Source: Allopontixanthobacter sediminis (GTDB lineage: Bacteria; Pseudomonadota; Alphaproteobacteria; Sphingomonadales; Sphingomonadaceae). Taken from it: 64,000 nucleotides of DNA. Shown piece after piece: positions 58,112-64,000 of this stretch. Every line of letters begins with the position of its first letter. The first letter of the stretch is position 1. The stretch spans positions 124,001-188,000 of the forward strand of contig NZ_WTYL01000001.1 of assembly GCF_009828115.1 (NCBI RefSeq). The letters are read 5' to 3'. Both the position numbers and the translations under genes were made by a program. A model generated the notes under the pieces. That model saw nothing but the letters and a program-made list of their open reading frames with translations. It ran no database searches and was not told the DNA's origin.

Positions 58112-59097
58112 TGGTGGCGCATGGCTGGATAATCCTCGACAAGCCCCGCGGGCTTGGTTCGACACAGGCGGTCGCGGCGGTGAAGCGCAACTTGCGCAGT
58201 GGCGGCTATGGCAAGGTCAAGGTCGGCCATGGCGGCACGCTCGATCCGTTGGCCGAAGGCGTGCTGCCGATCGCCTTGGGCGAAGCGACGAAGCTGGCCG
58301 GTCGGATGCTTGACGCGAGCAAAACCTACGAATTTACGCTGCAGTTCGGCGAGGAAACCGATACTTTCGATGCCGAAGGCGCAGTGGTGAGGACCAGCGA
58401 CCGCCGCCCCCCGATGGCGGCGGTGGCGGCGATCCTCGAACACTTCACCGGAGAAATCGAGCAGGTTCCGCCAGCCTATTCCGCCCTGAAGGTGGACGGG
58501 AAGCGCGCCTATGATCTTGCTCGGGCAGGGGAGGAGGTGGAACTGAAGACGCGGGCGGTGACGATCTATTCGCTCCGGCCGGTTTCGACTTATGAACCCG
58601 CTGAATTACCCGATTCCACCTTTTCGCTGACCGCTGGTCGGCCGGATCCCTACAACCCCACCAGCCCCCTCGAGATGGCCGATGCCGTGACACTGGTAGC
58701 GCATGTCAGCAAGGGTACCTATATACGGTCCCTGGCGCGCGACATTGCCCATGCGCTCGGGACCGTCGGCCATGTGACCTATTTGCGCCGCACCAAGGCC
58801 GGTCCGTTTGATGAAACGCAGGCGATTTCACTGGACAGATTGAATGAAATCGGTAAGGGCGCGCGACTTGAAGACGTAATTCTGCCGCTGGAGGCAGGGC
58901 TGGACGACATCCCGGCTCTTACCCTCGGGCCCGACACGGCAGAAGCGGTCCGCCAGGGCCGCGTCCTCACCGGGCTGCCCCAATCCGACGGGCTCTATCT
59001 TGCCAAGCACAACAATGTGCCAGTGGCGCTGATGGAGATTTCCGGCGGGACGGCGAAAGTCGTCAGGGGTTTCAACTTTCCCGATGTCGCGGAGTGA
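58111..59097 (+). CDS. truB: tRNA pseudouridine55 synthase TruB
   Basis: The 328-residue enzyme has the TruB catalytic motif VGHGGTLDPLAEGVLPIALG with D45, KTYEFTLQFGEETDTFDAEG and a SKGTYIRSLARDIAHALGTV. It makes pseudouridine 55 in tRNA T arms. The domain spans the whole length, with a short insertion at about 165-190. It starts at the ATG at 58111, which overlaps the upstream stop, and precedes rpsO. Confidence 0.96.
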   Translation: MVAHGWIILDKPRGLGSTQAVAAVKRNLRSGGYGKVKVGHGGTLDPLAEGVLPIALGEATKLAGRMLDASKTYEFTLQFGEETDTFDAEGAVVRTSDRRPPMAAVAAILEHFTGEIEQVPPAYSALKVDGKRAYDLARAGEEVELKTRAVTIYSLRPVSTYEPAELPDSTFSLTAGRPDPYNPTSPLEMADAVTLVAHVSKGTYIRSLARDIAHALGTVGHVTYLRRTKAGPFDETQAISLDRLNEIGKGARLEDVILPLEAGLDDIPALTLGPDTAEAVRQGRVLTGLPQSDGLYLAKHNNVPVALMEISGGTAKVVRGFNFPDVAE

Positions 59098-59102
59098 ACT
59101 GA

Positions 59103-59372
59103 ATGACTGTATCTGCAGAACGCAAACAAGAAATTATCAAGGACAACGCACAGACCACGGGCGATACCGGTTCTCCGGAAGTCCAGGTCGCGATCCTGAC
59201 CGAACGCATCCGCAACCTGACCGAGCATTTCAAGGCGAACCACAAAGATAACCATTCCCGCCGTGGTTTGCTGATGATGGTCAACAAGCGTCGCAGCCTG
59301 CTGGCATATCTGAAAAAGATCAATGTTGAGCGCTACAACGCCCTGATCCAGAAACTGGGTCTACGTAAGTAA
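59103..59372 (+). CDS. rpsO: Ribosomal protein S15 (uS15)
   Basis: The 89-residue protein matches uS15: [20 protein letters not shown] and [20 protein letters not shown], then the terminal [12 protein letters not shown]. It binds 16S rRNA early and regulates its own mRNA in other bacteria. A stem-loop at 59382 follows the stop. Confidence 0.97.
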   Translation: MTVSAERKQEIIKDNAQTTGDTGSPEVQVAILTERIRNLTEHFKANHKDNHSRRGLLMMVNKRRSLLAYLKKINVERYNALIQKLGLRK

Positions 59373-59381
59373 GAGTTTCAG

Positions 59382-59408
59382 GGGGCGGTTCCGGCAAGGA
59401 ACCGCCCC
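59382..59408 (+). terminator. Terminator-like stem-loop between rpsO and pnp
   Basis: GGGGCGGTTCC (59382-59392) pairs perfectly with GGAACCGCCCC (59398-59408) around a five-base loop. Only two T follow directly, so termination may be partial. The gap to pnp (59409-59607) contains a second small hairpin, GGGGC/GCCCC near 59513-59529, as expected for a leader processed by RNases in pnp autoregulation. Confidence 0.65.
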
Positions 59409-59607
59409 TTGCATATTGGCAATATCGCACGAAAAACTGGCGGCCATTTCCGGCTTCCGCGATAGCGCTGCAAAGTAACGGGCACCCTCTGCAATTCGGC
59501 AGAAAGCCTATGGGGCGCAAACAGCCCCACACCGGTCCGGGCCGGTATCCCCGGAAACAAGAAGGCCCCGCGCGGCAATATGGCTCGCGGGTTCAGAAGG
59601 AAAATAC

Positions 59608-61929
59608 ATGTTCGACACAAAAACCGTATCGATGGAATGGGGCGGCAAAACCCTCACCCTCGAAACCGGCCGCATTGCCCGTCAAGCCGATGGCGCCGTG
59701 CTGGCAACCTATGGCGAAACCGTGGTGCTGTGCGCCGTGACCGCCGCCAAAAGTGTGAAGGAAGGCCAGGATTTTTTCCCGCTGACCGTCCACTACCAGG
59801 AAAAATTCTCCTCCGCAGGCCGCATCCCCGGTGGCTTCTTCAAGCGTGAGCGCGGCGCGACCGAAAAGGAAACGCTGACCAGCCGCCTGATCGACCGTCC
59901 GGTTCGCCCGCTGTTTCCCGAAGGTTTCTATAACGAAATCAACGTGATCGCCCAGGTCCTGTCGTATGACGGCGAGACCGAGCCGGATATCGTCGCGATG
60001 ATCGCAGCGTCTGCTGCACTGACCATTTCCGGCGTCCCGTTCATGGGCCCGATCGGTGCGGCACGCATCGGTTATGTTGATGGCGAATACACGCTCAATC
60101 CCGCGCAGAGCGAAGCGGCTGCCGGCGCGCTCGACCTGATCGTGGCTGCCACCGGCAACGCCGTGATGATGGTCGAATCCGAAGCGAAGGAACTGTCCGA
60201 AGAAATCATGCTCGGCGGCGTCATGTTCGCGCATGACGAGATCAAGAAGGTCGTGAACCTGATCATCGACTTGGCCGAACAGGCTGCCAAGGAACCTTGG
60301 GAAGTTGCTGTTTCGGACAATTCGGCGATCAAGGACAAGCTGGCCGGTGTGGTCGGCGGCGATATTGCCGCAGCTTACAAGCTGACCGACAAGTCGCAGC
60401 GTTCGGATGCCCTGAATGCAGTCCGCGCCAAGGCCAAGGAAGCCTTCGCCGATGCAGACGGTCAGACCCAGATGGCAGCCGGCAAGGCTGTCAAGAAGCT
60501 GGAAGCCGAAATCGTTCGCGGCGCAATCCTCAAGGACGGCACGCGCATCGATGGCCGCAAGACCGACGAAGTCCGCCAGATCGAAGCGATCGTCGGCTTC
60601 CTGCCCCGCGCACATGGTTCTTCGCTGTTCACCCGCGGTGAAACGCAGGCAATCTGCACTACCACGCTGGGCACCAAGGACAGCGAGCAGATGATCGACG
60701 GTCTGGAAGGCCTGACCTATTCGAACTTCATGCTGCACTACAACTTCCCGCCGTATTCGGTTGGCGAAGTGGGCCGTTTCGGCGCACCGAGCCGCCGCGA
60801 TATCGGCCACGGCAAGCTGGCATGGCGCGCCTTGCGTGCGGTGCTGCCGTCCAAGGAAGATTTCCCGTACACCATCCGCGTCCTGTCAGACATTACGGAA
60901 AGCAACGGCTCGTCGTCGATGGCGACGATTTGCGGCGGCTGTCTGTCGATGATGGATGCCGGTGTTCCCGTCACGCGCCCGGTTTCGGGTATCGCGATGG
61001 GCCTGATCCTCGAAGGTGACGACTTCACCGTGCTGTCCGACATCCTGGGTGACGAAGATCACCTCGGCGACATGGACTTCAAGGTGGCCGGTACCGAAGA
61101 AGGTATCACCACCATGCAGATGGACATCAAGGTTGCCGGGATTACCCAGGAAATCATGACCCAGGCACTGGCGCAGGCCAAGGCTGGCCGCGCGCATATC
61201 CTGGGCGAGATGGCGAAGGCACTGACCGGCGCACGGACCGAACTTTCGGCCCACGCTCCGCGTATCGAAACGATGCAGATCGACAAGTCGAAGATCCGCG
61301 ACATCATCGGTACCGGCGGCAAGGTTATCCGCGAAATCGTTGCGGAAACCGGCGCCAAGGTCGACATCGACGATGAAGGCCTGATCAAGATTTCCTCGTC
61401 CGATCTCAGCCAGATCGAAGCGGCGCGGAAATGGATTTCCGGCATCGTGGAAGAAGCGGAAGTCGGCAAGGTCTATGACGGCAAGGTCGTCAACATTGTC
61501 GATTTCGGCGCTTTCGTGAACTTCATGGGCGGCAAGGACGGTCTCGTCCACGTGTCCGAAATGAGGAACGAGCGGGTCGAAAAGCCGACCGACGTCGTGT
61601 CCGAAGGACAGGAAGTAAAGGTCAAGGTCCTCGAGATCGACCAGCGCGGCAAGGTTCGCCTGTCGATGCGGGTCGTTGACCAGGAAACCGGCGAAGAACT
61701 GGAAGACACCCGTCCTCCGCGCGAAAAGCGTGAAGGTGGCGGCGGTGACCGCGGACCCCGCGGCGATCGCGGCCCACGTCGTGGTGGCGGCGGCGGTCGT
61801 GACAGCGGCCGCGATGGTGGCCGGGATCGCGGCCCACGTGGCGGCGGAAACCGTTCGGACGGCGACCGCGCTCCATCGAGCGAAGGTAGCAGCCCGGATC
61901 ACATGCCGGACTTCCTCAAGGACGATTGA
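59608..61929 (+). CDS. pnp: Polynucleotide phosphorylase
   Basis: The 773-residue exoribonuclease has two RNase PH domains ([20 protein letters not shown] and [20 protein letters not shown]), a helical linker, a KH domain ([20 protein letters not shown]) and an S1 domain ([20 protein letters not shown]). After S1 there is an extra C-terminal tail of about 65 residues rich in arginine and glycine repeats ([20 protein letters not shown]) ending HMPDFLKDD. It degrades RNA phosphorolytically. AGAAGGAAA precedes the ATG. Confidence 0.96.
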   Translation: MFDTKTVSMEWGGKTLTLETGRIARQADGAVLATYGETVVLCAVTAAKSVKEGQDFFPLTVHYQEKFSSAGRIPGGFFKRERGATEKETLTSRLIDRPVRPLFPEGFYNEINVIAQVLSYDGETEPDIVAMIAASAALTISGVPFMGPIGAARIGYVDGEYTLNPAQSEAAAGALDLIVAATGNAVMMVESEAKELSEEIMLGGVMFAHDEIKKVVNLIIDLAEQAAKEPWEVAVSDNSAIKDKLAGVVGGDIAAAYKLTDKSQRSDALNAVRAKAKEAFADADGQTQMAAGKAVKKLEAEIVRGAILKDGTRIDGRKTDEVRQIEAIVGFLPRAHGSSLFTRGETQAICTTTLGTKDSEQMIDGLEGLTYSNFMLHYNFPPYSVGEVGRFGAPSRRDIGHGKLAWRALRAVLPSKEDFPYTIRVLSDITESNGSSSMATICGGCLSMMDAGVPVTRPVSGIAMGLILEGDDFTVLSDILGDEDHLGDMDFKVAGTEEGITTMQMDIKVAGITQEIMTQALAQAKAGRAHILGEMAKALTGARTELSAHAPRIETMQIDKSKIRDIIGTGGKVIREIVAETGAKVDIDDEGLIKISSSDLSQIEAARKWISGIVEEAEVGKVYDGKVVNIVDFGAFVNFMGGKDGLVHVSEMRNERVEKPTDVVSEGQEVKVKVLEIDQRGKVRLSMRVVDQETGEELEDTRPPREKREGGGGDRGPRGDRGPRRGGGGGRDSGRDGGRDRGPRGGGNRSDGDRAPSSEGSSPDHMPDFLKDD

Positions 61930-61951
61930 TCGTCCTCGATAATGCATTTGG

Positions 61952-61984
61952 AAAGGGCCGCGGGAAATCGCGGCCCTTTTCTTT
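61952..61984 (+). terminator. Intrinsic terminator after pnp
   Basis: AAAGGGCCGCG (61952-61962) pairs perfectly with CGCGGCCCTTT (61969-61979) and is followed by a T-rich run to 61984. A strong Rho-independent terminator that ends the truB-rpsO-pnp transcription. Confidence 0.92.
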
Positions 61985-61996
61985 TGCGTTGCTGCC

Positions 61997-63109
61997 GTGC
62001 AGACAATCGACCTCAGCAAATCGACTGGGGTGCCAACGCGTAATCTAAAGGGGGCAGAAGTGGCCAGAGGCGTCGCCGTTGCGCATTTCGAACTTGCCGG
62101 TAACCGCATCGCGCCGGGAACGAGCGAGACAATCGATATTCCCGTCAGCCGGTTATCGACGGATACGGATGTCGGGCTGCGTGTGCGCGTCCTGCATGGC
62201 CGCCGGCCCGGGCCGGTCCTGTTTGTCAGCGGCAGTGTCCACGGCGACGAGATCATGGGTGTCGAGATCATCCGGCGGTTGCTCAAAGCGGTCAATCCGA
62301 AGCGGTTGGCGGGCACTTTGTTGTGCATCCCGATCGTGAATGCCTACGGATTTGTCGCTCACCAGCGCTACTTGCCCGACCGACGGGACCTCAACCGGTG
62401 CTTTCCTGGCTCCACTTCTGGTTCACTGGCGGCGCAGTTGGCGGACCGCTTCACCCGGGAAATCATCGCCCGCAGTGATTTCGGTATCGACGTTCACTCC
62501 GCCGGGATGCACCGGGTCAACTTACCGCAGATACGCATCAGCGAAGGCCGTCCCGAGGCCGAAAGAATGGCGCAGATTTTCGGAGCCCCGGCCGTGATCG
62601 TGTCGCGATTACGCGAGGGGTCGCTGCGGGAAACCGCCGCCAACCTCGGGTGCGATGTTTTGCTGCTCGAAGCGGGGGAGGCGCTGCGCTTCGATGAGTT
62701 CGGCATCCGCGTCGGGGTTAGCGGAATCCTGCGCGTGATGTCGCAAATGGGGATGGGCATGCCGGAACCGCGCCAAGCGGCCGCCCGGTCGATCCAGAGC
62801 AAGCGAACCATGTGGCTGCGCGCGCCGGAAGGCGGAATTTTCCGGGCGGTGAAGCAAGTTGGGTCGTTCGCGGTGGACGAGGAAATCCTCGGCTATCTGT
62901 CCGATCCGTTTGGCGACCGTGACATTGAGGTTCGCACGCCGATTGGCGGGCTCATCATCGGGCGTAGCAATTTGCCGGTGGTCAACCAGGGCGACGCCCT
63001 GATCCATGTGGCGGAAGTGGAAGTTCCCGGCACGGCTCACCGGCGCCTGAACGCGATCGAAGAGGCGGCGCTGTCCGACCCGCTGTTCGATGAAGACGAG
63101 ATTGTTTGA
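61997..63109 (+). CDS. Succinylglutamate desuccinylase/aspartoacylase family hydrolase
   Basis: The product is 370 residues from a GTG at 61997, close after the terminator. It is an M14-like zinc carboxypeptidase fold: LFVSGSVHGDEIMGVEIIRR with the H-x-x-E zinc ligands, VNAYGFVAHQRYLPDRRDLN containing the conserved R-D-L-N-R-C-F-P-G, FGIDVHSAGMHRVNLPQIRI with the third ligand, and LLLEAGEALRFDEFGI with the catalytic glutamate. The family deacylates amino acid derivatives; the in vivo substrate is not known here. Confidence 0.88.
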   Translation: MQTIDLSKSTGVPTRNLKGAEVARGVAVAHFELAGNRIAPGTSETIDIPVSRLSTDTDVGLRVRVLHGRRPGPVLFVSGSVHGDEIMGVEIIRRLLKAVNPKRLAGTLLCIPIVNAYGFVAHQRYLPDRRDLNRCFPGSTSGSLAAQLADRFTREIIARSDFGIDVHSAGMHRVNLPQIRISEGRPEAERMAQIFGAPAVIVSRLREGSLRETAANLGCDVLLLEAGEALRFDEFGIRVGVSGILRVMSQMGMGMPEPRQAAARSIQSKRTMWLRAPEGGIFRAVKQVGSFAVDEEILGYLSDPFGDRDIEVRTPIGGLIIGRSNLPVVNQGDALIHVAEVEVPGTAHRRLNAIEEAALSDPLFDEDEIV

Positions 63110-63199
63110 CCCGCCGCGCGTTGAAAGGCCTCGCTTCTCTCTTCCCATTTCTGGCGGGACGTGGGACTGGGCGAAATTGAAATTCAGGGGAGAGCGCCG

Positions 63200-63661
63200 A
63201 TGAGAATTGTTACCGCAGTTGGAGCGACAGCGTTGCTTGCGCTGTACCCAGCGCAGGCGCAAACGCTCAAACCCGCGCTCGATTACGTAACCGCAGCAAA
63301 AATCCGCGATGGCTGCATCGCATGGGCTGCCGAACGGAACCTTCACGTGGCAACCGCGATCTTCAATTCCGACGGGACGCTGATAACCTTTGCGAAGATG
63401 GACGGCGTGCCGGCGGCGATTGTCGAGATTGCGCAGTGGAAGGGGAAATCGGCGGCCACTTTTCAAGAAGCCTCTGCGAACACCGCAAACTGGGGCGGCC
63501 CCGCGCCTGGCATGTCGACCTGGGGCGGCGGAGTTCCATTCTTTGCCGAAGACGGCTCGCCCCTTGGCGGCGTCGGGACCTCCGGAGCGGAAACCGGCGA
63601 TGACATCGCGTGCGGCGAAGCCGGTATTGCGGCGGCCGGCATGAGGGCGAAAGCCAAATGA
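63200..63661 (+). CDS. GlcG/HbpS-like (DUF336) exported protein
   Basis: The 153-residue protein has a signal peptide (RIVTAVGATALLALYPAQAQ) followed by the DUF336 pattern: CIAWAAERNLHVATAIFNSD, GTLITFAKMDGVPAAIVEIA, KGKSAATFQEAS and a terminal GGVGTSGAETGDDIACGEAG. Members (GlcG, HbpS) bind heme or cofactors, and the role here is open. The ATG at 63200 is chosen for the signal peptide. It overlaps the next gene by four bases. Confidence 0.88.
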   Translation: MRIVTAVGATALLALYPAQAQTLKPALDYVTAAKIRDGCIAWAAERNLHVATAIFNSDGTLITFAKMDGVPAAIVEIAQWKGKSAATFQEASANTANWGGPAPGMSTWGGGVPFFAEDGSPLGGVGTSGAETGDDIACGEAGIAAAGMRAKAK

Positions 63662-64000
63662 TCCCCCGCGAATTAATCGGCACGGCGCAGGTTCCCGGCG
63701 GCGAGGAGCTCAGTCTTTACAGCCATGGGCGCGATTTCATCATCGGGCTTGGCCGTAACGAACTGATGAGCACCCGGATGCAGTTTTCGGAGGAACAGCT
63801 GGCCGACCTTACCATCGACCGGCTGACCAATTCTGCGCCGCACATCCTGATCGGCGGTTACGGGATGGGTTTCACGTTGCGCGCCGCGCTGCAGCGGATC
63901 GGGGTGAAGGGCCACGCGACCGTGGTCGAACTGGTACCGCAGATCATCGAATGGGCGCATGGTCCGATGGCGGAAATGACCGGCGATTGCCTGTCCGATC
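63658..64000 (+). CDS. Spermidine synthase-like protein, cut by window edge
   Basis: The first 114 residues of a spermidine-synthase-like methyltransferase fold. It shows LYSHGRDFIIGLGRNELMST (the strand pair), MSTRMQFSEEQLADLTIDRL and PHILIGGYGMGFTLRAALQR as the glycine-rich nucleotide-binding motif I, then VVELVPQIIEWAHGPM. The start overlaps the previous gene's stop (ATGA). Such paralogues without aminopropyl activity are common in alphaproteobacteria, so polyamine synthesis should not be assumed. Confidence 0.75.
   Translation, partial: MIPRELIGTAQVPGGEELSLYSHGRDFIIGLGRNELMSTRMQFSEEQLADLTIDRLTNSAPHILIGGYGMGFTLRAALQRIGVKGHATVVELVPQIIEWAHGPMAEMTGDCLSD

Noticed and set aside
63658-64000. 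Naming the truncated gene speE
   Set aside because: Only the N-terminal third is visible, and many spermidine-synthase-like proteins lack aminopropyltransferase activity.

Overview
The window is a GC-rich piece of an alphaproteobacterial chromosome, most likely Sphingomonadales and probably Erythrobacteraceae. Pointers to this are an F1-ATPase zeta inhibitor (DUF1476), a CrtZ-type carotenoid hydroxylase, a psp operon with sphingomonad-like small membrane proteins, a GcrA-like regulator in the phage, and the rimP-nusA-ylxR-infB-rbfA-truB-rpsO-pnp cluster. The taxonomic call is inference from gene content.

Bases 1 to about 31.1 kb are the right-hand part of a siphovirus prophage, almost entirely on the + strand. 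Its left end (integrase, repressor) lies outside the window. Order: a run of small helix-turn-helix proteins including a GcrA mimic, a VRR-NUC nuclease and a primase-helicase (1-4.0 kb); a 95-bp imperfect palindrome with TTTGACGCAAA iterons (4.0-4.2 kb); terminase, portal, head and scaffold genes (4.2-12.5 kb); accessory genes including an SGNH esterase (12.5-14.8 kb); head-tail connectors and tail tube (14.8-17.8 kb); a tail chaperone with a -1 frameshift signal, an HNH endonuclease on the other strand and the tape measure (17.8-22.0 kb); tail tip and tailspike (22.0-28.1 kb); a minus-strand methyltransferase; and a holin/endolysin/spanin cassette (28.9-31.1 kb). The portal carries a C-terminal 2H-phosphoesterase domain resembling the anti-CBASS nuclease Acb1.

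The most unusual signal is a motif, consensus TTTGACGGCGGTAACC, present eight times on the + strand of the structural region only (4.5-25.7 kb), each time at a gene boundary. In six copies the next ATG lies 42-44 bp after the motif G, and most of those ATGs lack a Shine-Dalgarno sequence. This looks like a phage-specific gene-start element, possibly a promoter for leaderless mRNAs. Two copies bracket the HNH gene.

A tRNA-Arg(UCU) gene at 31.19 kb marks the prophage/host junction. The host part runs: MscS channel, GAF histidine kinase and NTF2-like protein; NUDIX; GrxD-BolA-ATPase zeta; quinone oxidoreductase with leuD and leuC; thioesterase, CrtZ, Pmp3-like, DUF454 and SufE; a psp operon enlarged by a series of PspB-like TM/coiled-coil paralogues, with a near-perfect sigma-54 promoter and divergent pspF; the rimP-nusA-ylxR-infB-DUF1697-rbfA operon; AbgT transporter on the opposite strand; tdk, GNAT, M50 protease, truB, rpsO and pnp; then an AspA-like deacylase, a GlcG-like protein and a truncated spermidine-synthase-like gene at the right edge.
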